Positions 42,679 through 52,049 of a stretch of 64,000 nt of DNA are shown here, piece after piece. The translations under genes and the position numbers were made by a program. Source of the stretch: DASVWZ01 sp963708575 (GTDB lineage Bacteria; Acidobacteriota; Terriglobia; Terriglobales; Acidobacteriaceae); assembly GCA_963708575.1 (NCBI GenBank), contig CAVPTB010000007.1:1674001-1738000 (forward strand), read 5' to 3'. Under the pieces are notes generated by a model. The model ran no database searches, had not been told where the DNA came from, and saw only the letters and a list, made by a program, of their open reading frames with translations. Within the stretch, counting starts at the first letter, position 1; the number at the start of each line of letters is the position of its first letter.

Positions 42679-45675
42679 ATGCTATGGACCTCCGCTCCAT
42701 CTTTCGCGGTCTGGACCCGCTCCGTTGCGGCGTTCATCTCTCGCTGCGGGGTTCTGCTGTTCCTGATGGTCATTGCCAGGTCTGCAGCTGCGGGTCAGGC
42801 GATCCCCGGTCCATCGTCCACTCCCTATGAAGGGCAGACTGTAAGCTCGGTATCGTTGGTTGCAAATCCACATCTTGACGTATCTTCTCTCATGTCTCTA
42901 GTGAAGCAGCACCCCGGCCGCCCATACTCCGAACAAGCAGTTGCAGAGACGGTGTCGCAGCTGCAGGGCAGCGGCAAGTTCACCAAAGTTGAGGTGAACA
43001 CAACTCCCGAAGCAGGTGGTCTGCGGTTAACCTTCGTCCTTCAGCCCGCCTATTACATCGGCGTGGTGACTTTTTCCGAAGCAGGCAAGCACTTCTCTTA
43101 CACGCGATTGCTGCAGGTGGTGAACTTCAACGACGAAGAGCCTTACGACGCATCCCGGATTCCGGCCGCCGAAGCTGCGCTTCAGACCTTCCTCCGGGAC
43201 AATGGCTACTTTCAGGCGCAGGTCCATGCGGAGCCACAATTCGACGACGCTCACCGCATCGCGAACATCTCCTTCCAAACCCAACTCGGCAAGCAGGCGC
43301 GCATTGGTAAGGTTGAAGTACTGGGCGCGTCGCCAGAGCAGTCTGCTCGACTTATCCGCTCCGCGCGTTCACTTCGGGCCCGTCTTTCAGGAGGTCTGCT
43401 CAAGTCCGGCAAACCGTATTCACCAGGGCGCATGACCGATGCGATAGCGCTAATGAAGCGCAGTCTTTCCAAGCAGCACCGCCTTGCGAATCGCATTACA
43501 CAAAATCCTCCCCAATACCACGCCGAAACCAATCGTGTAGACGTTTCCTTCAAGGTCGAAGTTGGTCCCGTGGTTCTGGTGCAAATCACTGGCGCACGTC
43601 TTTCCAAGATTCCCTTCCTGTCATCCGTCCAGGCCAGAAAGTTGATCCCCGTCTACTCAGAAGGTGCGATCGATCGTGATTTGGTTCAGGAAGGCCAGCA
43701 AAACCTTATCGACTTTTTTCAGAAGAAGGGGTATTTCGACGTTAGCGTGAACACGGTCTACGAAAAAAATCCCGACCGTATCTCGCTCACCTATCAGGTC
43801 GACAAAGGGCGGAAACACAAAGTTGCCAATATTTCATTTCGAGGGAATCATGCGCTGTCGCAAGACGCTTTGATGTCCCATCTGACTGTAAGCAAATCCC
43901 ACTTCTTCTCGCGGGGAAAATTCAGCCAGAAGCTCCTGAAAACCAGCGCGCGTAACATCGAAGCCCTTTACAAAGACATCGGATACGAAGACATCAAGGT
44001 ATCGCCACAAGCGATCGATCACGAATCCACCGTGGACATAACATTTGCGATTGAAGAGGGGCAGCAAACCGTAATCGACAGTCTGAATGTTTCTGGAAAT
44101 TCAGAAATCCCTCTCGCTCAACTGGCACCCCAGGGACTGCTCTTGAAAGCTGGTGCGCCTTTCTCTCCGCGTAAACTCGCGGACGATCGCAGTCATATCG
44201 CTGCAACCTACCTCGACAAGGGATACCTCAACGCCGACGTGAAGGCTCGCGTCTCTCGCCACGCTGGCGACCCGCACCGGGTCGACGTTGCCATCGAGAT
44301 TGCGGAACACCAGCAGGTCCGTATCGGCCAGGTCATCTACCTTGGTCAACAGCACACCCGGCTGTCACTGATCCAGAAAGCCACCGGCCTCGCCTCAGAA
44401 ACGCCCTTCAGTCAGGGCAAGCTGCTTGAGGCGGAGAGCAATTTATATGACCTGGGAATTTTGGACTGGGCTAGCGTCGGTCCACGCGAGCCTATCTCCG
44501 ACCAAAGCGACGAGCCCGCGGTAGTCAAGGTTCATGAGGAGAAAAGAAACGAGATAACCTATGGCTTTGGATTCGAGGTCTCACACCGCGGCGGCAACGC
44601 CCCCACCGGCACGGTCGCGGTTCCCGGTCTGCCGGTTATTGGAATCGGAAATCGCCAAGTCGCGCCCAGCCAGGCAATCTACGCCAGCCCTCGCGGATCC
44701 ATCGAATTTACCCGTCGAAATATTCGGGGCCTGGGCGAGTCCGCATCAATCGCGTTGCTAGTGTCTCGCCTCGACCAGCGTCTCCTGGCCACCTACACAG
44801 ACCCACACTTCCGCAACTCAAACTGGAATGCTCTGACTAGCCTTTCCGCGGAGCGGACCACCGAAAATCCGCTTTACGCCGCCGATCTCGAGGACGCTTC
44901 CTTTCAGCTGGAACGGGTCATTAGCCGCAAAAGCAACACTCGGTTACAACTGCGCTACGACTTCAACAAGACCAATCTTTCGCAGCTGCTCGTCCCCGAA
45001 CTCGTGCTGCCCCAGGACCGTAGCGTCCATCTATCCACTTTTTCCGGAACTCTCCTGCGCGACACCCGCGACAAACCGCTCGACGCGCACCACGGTTCCT
45101 TGGCCACCGTCGACCTCGCCATTACGCCCACGGCATTAGGTTCAAGCGCCAATTTTGCCCGGTTGTTCTCCCAGTACGCTCTTTACAAACCCATCCACTC
45201 CATGGTCTGGGCCAACAGCATTCGTTTGGGATTAGTGAAATCCTTCTCCGGAAGCTTCGTTCCTACCAGCCAACTCTTCTTTTCTGGCGGAGGCACATCA
45301 CTGCGGGGCTTCCCGATTGACCAGGCCGGTCCCCAACGAATTGTGCCGTTTTGCGACGTTTTGACCGGCAGCACTGGTTGCGTAAACATTACCGTACCCG
45401 TCGGGGGACGGCAGTTGTTCATTCTGAACTCGGAGCTGCGCTTCCCCCTCGGCATCATGAAAAATCTGGGCGGTGTGGTGTTTTATGACGGCGGAAACGT
45501 ATACGGCGCTATCAATTTCAATCAATTCATAAACGATTACACGAACACGGTAGGCCTCGGATTGCGGTACTCCACACCTATTGGACCGATCCGTATTGAT
45601 ATCGGCCGCAACTTGAACCCGGTTCCCGGCATCAATCCCACTCAATATTTCATCACCTTAGGACAGGCCTTTTAG
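42679..45675 (+). CDS. BamA/TamA-type outer-membrane protein with about seven POTRA domains
   Basis: About 998 residues. The start is uncertain (ATG 42679 or TTG 42664). A signal sequence (CGVLLFLMVIARSAAA) is followed by seven POTRA-like repeats of about 80 residues ending near residue 625; each has the strand-helix-helix-strand pattern 'V..i...G....s...L......G..y....l......l...Y...GY....V'. The C-terminal third is an Omp85 16-strand barrel with the loop-6 motif GGGTSLRGFP and a final Phe (LGQAF). Omp85 proteins insert beta-barrels; canonical BamA has five POTRA domains and TamA three. The next gene, 9 bp away, is TamB-like, which favours a TamA-type job. Confidence 0.85.
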   Translation: MLWTSAPSFAVWTRSVAAFISRCGVLLFLMVIARSAAAGQAIPGPSSTPYEGQTVSSVSLVANPHLDVSSLMSLVKQHPGRPYSEQAVAETVSQLQGSGKFTKVEVNTTPEAGGLRLTFVLQPAYYIGVVTFSEAGKHFSYTRLLQVVNFNDEEPYDASRIPAAEAALQTFLRDNGYFQAQVHAEPQFDDAHRIANISFQTQLGKQARIGKVEVLGASPEQSARLIRSARSLRARLSGGLLKSGKPYSPGRMTDAIALMKRSLSKQHRLANRITQNPPQYHAETNRVDVSFKVEVGPVVLVQITGARLSKIPFLSSVQARKLIPVYSEGAIDRDLVQEGQQNLIDFFQKKGYFDVSVNTVYEKNPDRISLTYQVDKGRKHKVANISFRGNHALSQDALMSHLTVSKSHFFSRGKFSQKLLKTSARNIEALYKDIGYEDIKVSPQAIDHESTVDITFAIEEGQQTVIDSLNVSGNSEIPLAQLAPQGLLLKAGAPFSPRKLADDRSHIAATYLDKGYLNADVKARVSRHAGDPHRVDVAIEIAEHQQVRIGQVIYLGQQHTRLSLIQKATGLASETPFSQGKLLEAESNLYDLGILDWASVGPREPISDQSDEPAVVKVHEEKRNEITYGFGFEVSHRGGNAPTGTVAVPGLPVIGIGNRQVAPSQAIYASPRGSIEFTRRNIRGLGESASIALLVSRLDQRLLATYTDPHFRNSNWNALTSLSAERTTENPLYAADLEDASFQLERVISRKSNTRLQLRYDFNKTNLSQLLVPELVLPQDRSVHLSTFSGTLLRDTRDKPLDAHHGSLATVDLAITPTALGSSANFARLFSQYALYKPIHSMVWANSIRLGLVKSFSGSFVPTSQLFFSGGGTSLRGFPIDQAGPQRIVPFCDVLTGSTGCVNITVPVGGRQLFILNSELRFPLGIMKNLGGVVFYDGGNVYGAINFNQFINDYTNTVGLGLRYSTPIGPIRIDIGRNLNPVPGINPTQYFITLGQAF

Positions 45676-45684
45676 AGACTCCGT

Positions 45685-48600
45685 ATGCGATGGAAACGAA
45701 TCTTGTTCTGGACCGTCGGCGGGGCATTTCTCCTTATTTTTATGGCCCTAGGAGCCGGCCTGCTGTTCGTCCGAACCCAAGCCTTTCATCGGTATGTTCT
45801 CGCCCAGCTGGTTCAGCGCGGGGAAGCTGCGACCGGAGGACACCTCCAAATCCAGAATTTCGACTTTCGCCTCTCTCCGTTGACGGCCGATGTTTACGGC
45901 GTAACCGTTCGGGGCACTGAACCAGCGACCGCGCCACCGTTGCTGCAAGTTCAGAAGATTACAGTTGGCGTAACCATTCAATCTTTCTTGCAGCGCAAAT
46001 TTACGCTGCGGGAGCTCTTGGTGGACCATCCAGTGGTGAACCTGGTGGTCGACGCCAACGGGCAGACCAATCTTCCCCAACCAGCGCCCAGCCAAGGCGG
46101 TAGCACGAGCATCTTCGATCTGGCGGTTGCGCATGCTCAAATGAACGGAGGAGAGGTCTTTTGCAACGACCGGAAAAGCGATATCAATGGCGACCTTTAC
46201 GATCTTGCTAGCGAGATTCATTTCCAGCCGGCGACAACCCGCTACGTTGGGTCGCTTTCCTACGATCGCGGGACTTTGCGTTACGCGAACTATTCCCCCC
46301 TTCCCCACGCATTGAGAGCACAATTCAGTGCTTCGCCCGCGACGCTTTCGCTCGATCAAGTACGAGTGACGGTTGGAGCCTCGCGCCTCGCTCTGCGTGC
46401 GACTATCGAGAATTACAGCGCCCCTGTCGTCAACGCAAACTACGACATCCTGATTCACACGCAAGATTTCGCCTCGTTGTCACCCGCCGCTTCTCCCTCC
46501 GGAGATCTGAGCCTCGCGGGAACATTGCAGTACCAGAGCAGGCCCGGCCGGCCATTTCTCAGAGCAGTGACAGCTAACGGAGAACTCTCCTCCGCCCAAC
46601 TGCACGTCTCATCTCCCCAAGGCAATGCCGACATACGGGACATTCGCGCGCACTATCGGCTGGCGGATGGAAGTCTCTCCGCGCACACTATCGTTGCCAA
46701 TCTTCTCAACGGGCGGGTCGTTGCAGATCTCGATCTGACCCAGCTAGACGCCAATGCAGACGGCAAGTTTCAAGCGAAGGTCGAGGCGATCTCGCTCGCG
46801 GCGGCGCGGCAGTCCATCCGCGATCCCCAAGTCAGACGCGCACCTCTCACTGGCACAGTTTCTGGCGCTGTCAAAGGCTCGTGGAAGACCAGCCTCAGCA
46901 ACCTTCAGGCCCTCTCGGATTTTACCGTTCACGCGGCAATATTGAACCAGTCTGCCAAGCCTCAGCAGTCCATACCGCTCGATGGCATCGTGCACCTCGA
47001 TTACCGGGCGTCGAACAACGCGTTCATTTTTCGTGATACCTCTCTGCGCCTGCCTTCCGCCTCCATCAAACTGCAGGGCGAGCTGAGTGATCGTTCGCAC
47101 CTTCAGGTTCTTGCCAGTTCTGGGGATCTGAGCCAGCTAACGGCTCTAGCAGTCGTTCTTCAGCGGTCGGGAACCGCGCCGGAACGTTCCCCGTTCTCGA
47201 TAAACGGCAGCGCCACCCTCAATGCGATTGTGCAAGGCCCGATGCAAAATCCTCAGATCAGCGGACAACTCGAAGGGCGCAATCTGCAAGTTCAGCAAAG
47301 CCAATGGCGCTCGGTCCGCACCGGTTTCTCCGCCAGTCCGTCTCAGATCCGTTTGCAAAACCTTTCCCTGGTGAACGCGCGGCAGGGCACATTGACCGGA
47401 GCGGTTCAGATTTCGTTGCACAACTGGTCGTACAATTCTTCCAGTCCGATTGTTGCCAATATCGCAGCGCGTCAACTCTCAATCGTCGACTTGCAGCGCC
47501 TGGCGGATCTCAACTACCCACTTGAGGGAAATCTTTCCGCTGACCTTGCATTCCACGGATCGCAACTCGCTCCTGCTGGCTCTGGTTCCATCCGTATATC
47601 AAAAGCTCGCGCTTATGACGAGCCCATCCAGACGGTCCAGGCAGACTTTCGAGCCGCCAATGGCACGGTGTCGTCCACTTTGAACGTTGCTCTTCCAGCT
47701 GGCGCCGTCAACGGAAAATTCACCTACACTCCGAAGACGAAGGCATATCAGGCGGTACTCGACGCTCCCGCGATCGTTCTGCAAAGAATTCACGCTGTGC
47801 AGGAGCGGAATCTCGGTGTTGCAGGCACTCTCACGATCTCAGCCAAGGGCGCCGGCGACTTGGACAACCCCCAACTGACCGCGCTCATTCAAATACCCGA
47901 ACTCAAGGCCCAAGATAAGACGATTTCTCATGTCCGCGCAGACGTAAACGTGTCCAACCAGCGGGCCAATTTGGTTCTGGCCTCCGACATCGTCGACGCT
48001 TCCATTCGCGGTAACGCCACAGTTGATCTCAAGGGAAACCATTACGCTGAGGCGACGGTTGACACTGGCAAGATCCAACTTGCCCCACTGCTGGCGTTGT
48101 ACGCCCCAACTCTCCCGCAAGGATTTCAGGGAGAGACCGAGTTGCACGCTACGCTGAAGGGCCCGTTACAGGACAAGACTCGCATCGAGGTCCATGTCAC
48201 TATCCCGACTTTCGCGGCTAACTATCAGACTCTGCAATTTGCCAGCAGCGCGCCGATTCGACTGGACATTCAAGATTCGGTTGCGGTGCTTCAACCAGCC
48301 TCCATCACCGGTACCGGCACCAATCTGCAGTTTCAGGGCCGCATCCCGCTGAATGGATCGAATCAGATCACGGCGGAGGCGCACGGATCGGTAAATCTTC
48401 GCCTTATCCAGATTTTCGATCCCGACATCAAGAGTTCTGGAGCGATTGCACTGGACGTACGTGCCTCCGGCTCTTCGACCGCTCCGGGCGTGCAAGGCCA
48501 AATCCGTCTTCAGAATGTCGCGCTGGCCACGACCGACGCGCCTGTCGGTCTCAGTAAGGTCAACGGCACCCTCGACGTGACCGACAATAAAATTCAGATA

Positions 48601-49611
48601 TCCAGTCTCTCTGGCGAAATGGGCGGCGGGCAACTTTCAGCCCAGGGATCCATCGCATATCGCCCGGCGGTTCAGTTCAACGTCACTTTGCAGGGACAGT
48701 CAGTTCGCCTTCTCTACCCCGACGGAGTTCGCACCATGCTCGACAGCAACCTTGCGCTGGTGGGCAACGCGCAAGCTGCAAACCTGACCGGAAGAGTGCT
48801 GATCAACAGTCTCTCGTTTACCCCCGATTTTGATCTCTCAACTTTCTCTTCGCAATTCGACAACAATTCTGTTCCGTCGTCCGGGCAGGGGCTTGCCGAC
48901 AATATCAAACTGGATATCGCGGTCCAATCTGCACAGAATCTTCAGGCCGTGAGTTCGACCGTCAGTATGGAAGGACAAGCTAATCTCAGGGTGATCGGAA
49001 CTGCGTCAAATCCAGTGATTGTCGGTAGAACTGATCTCACTTCCGGAGAGATCTTCTTTCTGAACAACCGATATAAATTGGAGCGCGGCATCATTACGTT
49101 TAATAATCCTGACCACACTGAACCGATATTGAACGTCCGCGCCTCTACCACGGTCGAACAATACAACTTGACCCTAGCGCTCATGGGACCGATCGACAAA
49201 CTTCGCACCAGCTATTCCTCAGATCCCCCGCTTGCAACCGCCGACATCATTAATTTGATCGCTCGAGGTCAAACCACGGAAGAAGCCAGCGCGACCAGCC
49301 CGAGCGCGGACTCCATCCTTGCCGGCCAGGTGGCCAGCCAATTCAGCAACAAAGTTTCAAAACTGGCGGGCATCTCCAGTCTGCAGATTGATCCGTTGAT
49401 AGGTGGGAATAATACGAATCCGTCCGCACGAGTTGCCCTGCAGCAGCGTGTCACCAAGAATTTTCTGTTTACATTCTCCACTGACGTGACCCAGCCCGAG
49501 GCGGAGATTGTCGAAGGTGACTATCAGATTAATAAGCGCTGGTCAGTGAGTGTGACGCGCGACCAGGCCGGGGGAGTTTCGGTCGACGGCAAGTATCACA
49601 CGAAGTTTTGA
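45685..49611 (+). CDS. tamB: Translocation/assembly module TamB-like protein
   Basis: 1308 residues. A single N-terminal anchor (RILFWTVGGAFLLIFMALGAG) is followed by a long run of beta repeats across the periplasm with the typical AsmA/TamB-like GTLTGAVQISL and LQGELSDRS patterns. The last 350 residues match the DUF490 core: TSGEIFFLNNRYKLERGIIT, FNNPDHTEPILNVRASTTVE and SDPPLATADIINLIARGQTT. TamB proteins form a groove that carries phospholipids or outer-membrane proteins between membranes. It is 9 bp after the Omp85 gene, the usual tamA-tamB order. Length is similar to E. coli TamB (about 1260). Confidence 0.85.
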   Translation: MRWKRILFWTVGGAFLLIFMALGAGLLFVRTQAFHRYVLAQLVQRGEAATGGHLQIQNFDFRLSPLTADVYGVTVRGTEPATAPPLLQVQKITVGVTIQSFLQRKFTLRELLVDHPVVNLVVDANGQTNLPQPAPSQGGSTSIFDLAVAHAQMNGGEVFCNDRKSDINGDLYDLASEIHFQPATTRYVGSLSYDRGTLRYANYSPLPHALRAQFSASPATLSLDQVRVTVGASRLALRATIENYSAPVVNANYDILIHTQDFASLSPAASPSGDLSLAGTLQYQSRPGRPFLRAVTANGELSSAQLHVSSPQGNADIRDIRAHYRLADGSLSAHTIVANLLNGRVVADLDLTQLDANADGKFQAKVEAISLAAARQSIRDPQVRRAPLTGTVSGAVKGSWKTSLSNLQALSDFTVHAAILNQSAKPQQSIPLDGIVHLDYRASNNAFIFRDTSLRLPSASIKLQGELSDRSHLQVLASSGDLSQLTALAVVLQRSGTAPERSPFSINGSATLNAIVQGPMQNPQISGQLEGRNLQVQQSQWRSVRTGFSASPSQIRLQNLSLVNARQGTLTGAVQISLHNWSYNSSSPIVANIAARQLSIVDLQRLADLNYPLEGNLSADLAFHGSQLAPAGSGSIRISKARAYDEPIQTVQADFRAANGTVSSTLNVALPAGAVNGKFTYTPKTKAYQAVLDAPAIVLQRIHAVQERNLGVAGTLTISAKGAGDLDNPQLTALIQIPELKAQDKTISHVRADVNVSNQRANLVLASDIVDASIRGNATVDLKGNHYAEATVDTGKIQLAPLLALYAPTLPQGFQGETELHATLKGPLQDKTRIEVHVTIPTFAANYQTLQFASSAPIRLDIQDSVAVLQPASITGTGTNLQFQGRIPLNGSNQITAEAHGSVNLRLIQIFDPDIKSSGAIALDVRASGSSTAPGVQGQIRLQNVALATTDAPVGLSKVNGTLDVTDNKIQISSLSGEMGGGQLSAQGSIAYRPAVQFNVTLQGQSVRLLYPDGVRTMLDSNLALVGNAQAANLTGRVLINSLSFTPDFDLSTFSSQFDNNSVPSSGQGLADNIKLDIAVQSAQNLQAVSSTVSMEGQANLRVIGTASNPVIVGRTDLTSGEIFFLNNRYKLERGIITFNNPDHTEPILNVRASTTVEQYNLTLALMGPIDKLRTSYSSDPPLATADIINLIARGQTTEEASATSPSADSILAGQVASQFSNKVSKLAGISSLQIDPLIGGNNTNPSARVALQQRVTKNFLFTFSTDVTQPEAEIVEGDYQINKRWSVSVTRDQAGGVSVDGKYHTKF

Positions 49612-49615
49612 TGTC

Positions 49616-51292
49616 ATGTCTGATATTGCTGATAGCCCGCCGCGCGATCCCTGGATTTTTCGTGAGGTTCGCGAGTTCCATCGAACCGCTGCCTTGGTTG
49701 ACAAACTGAGGGCATCACTCCAGATGTCGACCGGCAAATCGCTACTACCTGCACTTATCCGGTGCGGTCAATTGGAATCGGCGCTGAGTGATGCAGGCGC
49801 GCCGGCCTCGACTGATTTCGCTAAATTGACCGACGCTATCTCGGCCGCCTTTTGCGGAGCGGATAACAGCCCTCTGTCGGTGGATATGCTAGCAGGATTG
49901 CCATTACCCGAAACGTTGCGGGTCTCCCCGCCCGAGGGATTTTCTTACTATGCAGTGCACCCGCTTGACTACGTTGCAGCCGTTCGACGCATGTCTTTAC
50001 CGGGGCCCTTCGCCATAATCGGCATCCGCAGTATCGGTTCCACACTGAGCGCAATCGTCAGGGCCGCGCTACGAGCCTCAGGAATACCTGCGGAGCGAAT
50101 CACCGTTCGCCCAACCGGCCATCCTTATCAGCGCGAAACCCGCTTTTCGGAGGTTCAAGTCTTATGGCTCCGCCAAATGGCTGATCAAGATGCCTCTTTC
50201 TTAATCGTGGATGAAGGCCCCGGCCGCAGCGGATCCAGCTTTCTTTCTGTTGCCGAAGCGCTTGAACGCGTCGGCGTCCCTGACGAGAAAATCACCCTGA
50301 TCGGCAGTCATCAGCCGGATCCCGCGTCACTTTGCGCCACGGACGCCACGCGGAGGTGGCAGCGCTACCGTTATGTCCCAGCTACACAAACGATGCTCTC
50401 TCGGTTCGAGGACTTCACTTATTTCGGAGGTGGATATTGGCGCTCCCATCTTCTCCCTGACCACTCCCAGTGGCCTGAGTGCTGGCCACAAATGGAACGC
50501 ATGAAGTTTCTTTCACCCGATAGTTCGGAGATTTTCAAATTCGAAGGGTTGGGTCCCCTTGGTGATACTGTGCGGGAGCGGGCGACTGCTCTTGCAGAGG
50601 CGGGATTTTCTCCCAAAATCAGCGACGCCGGAGATGGATTCGCCCGCTATGAAGTCTTGCGTGCCCGGCCTCTAAATGCGTCAGACGTCTCTAACTCAAT
50701 CTTGCGGAGGATCGCTGAGTACTGTGCGTTCCGGTTGCAACACTTCCCCGCGACTCAACCCGACCATTCGCAATTGGTCGATTCCACCCGATTCAACATT
50801 GACCTGTTTTTCGGAATTGATTGGAAGAATAGAGCTGACGAATTTCTCTCTGCACCCTGCATGGTAGTCGACGGTCGCATGCAACCGCACGAGTGGCTAC
50901 TTACCGATACGGGTCACCTGTTGAAGTCTGACGCCACATCCCACGGCGACGACCATTTTTTCCCAGGACCATGTAACGTCGCATGGGACTTGGCAGGCGC
51001 CGTGGTTGAATGGAATCTATCATCCGAAGCCGCAGAATATTTGCTGCGCCAGTTCCAGCGCCTTTCCGGGGTGGATCTGGAGTGGGAAATGCCGGCTTTT
51101 CTTACCGCCTACTCTGTCTTTCGGCTCGCATACTGCCACATGGCGATGACTTCGACTTCTGATCTACAAGAAAAGCGAAGACTTTGTCTGGCTCGCGATC
51201 GATATCGGCTGCGTGCTTCCCAGCTACTCAGAAAACAAAGGCCTTTCTCGTCCCTTGGGCCGCCCCCCATTTTTCCGGGTCCGACGATCTGA
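49616..51292 (+). CDS. Uncharacterised fusion: PRTase-like N-part and kinase-like C-part
   Basis: 558 residues, not recognised as a named family. Residues about 110-240 resemble a type I phosphoribosyltransferase: the segment FAIIGIRSIGSTLSAIV precedes a PRPP-loop-like FLIVDEGPGRSGSSF at 195-209. Residues 419-466 (DGRMQPHEWLLTDTGHLLKS; then GDDHFFPGPCNVAWDLAGAV) resemble the catalytic and metal-binding segments of aminoglycoside/choline-type kinases (H..W...K.D...H..D...DLA). Such a fusion suggests a small-molecule or nucleotide modifying enzyme. No signal peptide. It starts 4 bp after the tamB stop, so it may be co-transcribed, although a link to membrane assembly is not obvious. Confidence 0.5.
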   Translation: MSDIADSPPRDPWIFREVREFHRTAALVDKLRASLQMSTGKSLLPALIRCGQLESALSDAGAPASTDFAKLTDAISAAFCGADNSPLSVDMLAGLPLPETLRVSPPEGFSYYAVHPLDYVAAVRRMSLPGPFAIIGIRSIGSTLSAIVRAALRASGIPAERITVRPTGHPYQRETRFSEVQVLWLRQMADQDASFLIVDEGPGRSGSSFLSVAEALERVGVPDEKITLIGSHQPDPASLCATDATRRWQRYRYVPATQTMLSRFEDFTYFGGGYWRSHLLPDHSQWPECWPQMERMKFLSPDSSEIFKFEGLGPLGDTVRERATALAEAGFSPKISDAGDGFARYEVLRARPLNASDVSNSILRRIAEYCAFRLQHFPATQPDHSQLVDSTRFNIDLFFGIDWKNRADEFLSAPCMVVDGRMQPHEWLLTDTGHLLKSDATSHGDDHFFPGPCNVAWDLAGAVVEWNLSSEAAEYLLRQFQRLSGVDLEWEMPAFLTAYSVFRLAYCHMAMTSTSDLQEKRRLCLARDRYRLRASQLLRKQRPFSSLGPPPIFPGPTI

Positions 51293-51369
51293 GCTCAAAC
51301 ATGCCGCGATCTCTCCTTACAACTTTCGTGCCAATATCTCCCCCGGACGGGCTATTGCTGAGTTCCGGA

Positions 51370-51394
51370 TTTCGTAACACAATCTTTCGTAACA
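51370..51394 (+). promoter_or_regulatory. Direct repeat TTTCGTAACA in the gap before the receiver gene
   Basis: TTTCGTAACA occurs at 51370-51379 and again at 51385-51394, 15 bp apart start to start. The repeat lies in the 295-bp gap between the fusion gene and the receiver gene starting at 51588. Tandem 10-bp repeats at this spacing are consistent with a binding site for a transcription factor, but may be chance. Nothing else stands out in this gap. Confidence 0.3.
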
Positions 51395-51587
51395 TTTGGA
51401 AGATACTGGGCTTTGATATAAGAACCCCGTGCGCTTCATTTCGTCGCCGCGCTCGTATACGGTACGCGCCACCGGGCCCAGTACTTCCACCTCTGGCCAA
51501 CTTCTTTGGAAATTCGCTTTGCCACTTGGCAGATTCGTCGTTTTTTGGCATAACTAGTAAGTTGAATCGAGGTTGGCGACCGCAATC

Positions 51588-52046
51588 ATGAACACAGAGG
51601 CAACCAAGACCTATCCAGAAAAATCCCTTTCCACGGTTCGAATCCTGATCGCGGACGATCACGAGGTGATGCGCCTTGGCATTCGCAACCTGTTGGAAGC
51701 GCGTCCCAACTGGACGGTCTGTGCGGAAGCCAGCAACGGGCGCGAAGCGGTCGATAAAGCCAGTCAGTTCCGTCCTGACCTGATTGTCCTCGATATCACG
51801 ATGCCGATCATGAATGGCCTCGACGCAGCCAAGCTCATCGCGGACGCTCATCCCGACATTCCGATTATTCTCTTTTCCCTGCACCTGTCCGACGACATGA
51901 TCGACAACTTTGAGAGTGGCAAGATCCGCGGCGCCGTCAGCAAGGGCGAAGCCGGTCGGGACTTGGTCGATGCGGTGGACAGCGTCCTGCGTGGCGGAAC
52001 TTTTTTCCCCAGGAAACGGAATTCTTCCAGCAGTTCGCGACACTAA
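51588..52046 (+). CDS. Single-domain response regulator (NarL-type receiver)
   Basis: 152 residues from ATG 51588. A 20-residue tail precedes a full receiver: acidic pair in ILIADDHEVMRLGIRNLLEA, phospho-acceptor in LIVLDITMPIMNGLDAAKLI, Ser in IILFSLHLS and Lys in GAVSKGEAG. The sequence resembles the NarL/FixJ family, but the protein stops after the receiver (GGTFFPRKRN), lacking the usual LuxR-type DNA-binding domain. It may therefore be a signalling relay or phosphate sink. It ends 3 bp from the converging treY gene. Confidence 0.8.
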   Translation: MNTEATKTYPEKSLSTVRILIADDHEVMRLGIRNLLEARPNWTVCAEASNGREAVDKASQFRPDLIVLDITMPIMNGLDAAKLIADAHPDIPIILFSLHLSDDMIDNFESGKIRGAVSKGEAGRDLVDAVDSVLRGGTFFPRKRNSSSSSRH

Positions 52047-52049
52047 GAA

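Noticed and set aside
51451..51560. Sigma-54-like promoter in the sequence TGGAAATTCGCTTTGC before the receiver gene
   Set aside because: The spacing between the GG and GC elements is one base too long and the consensus match is poor.
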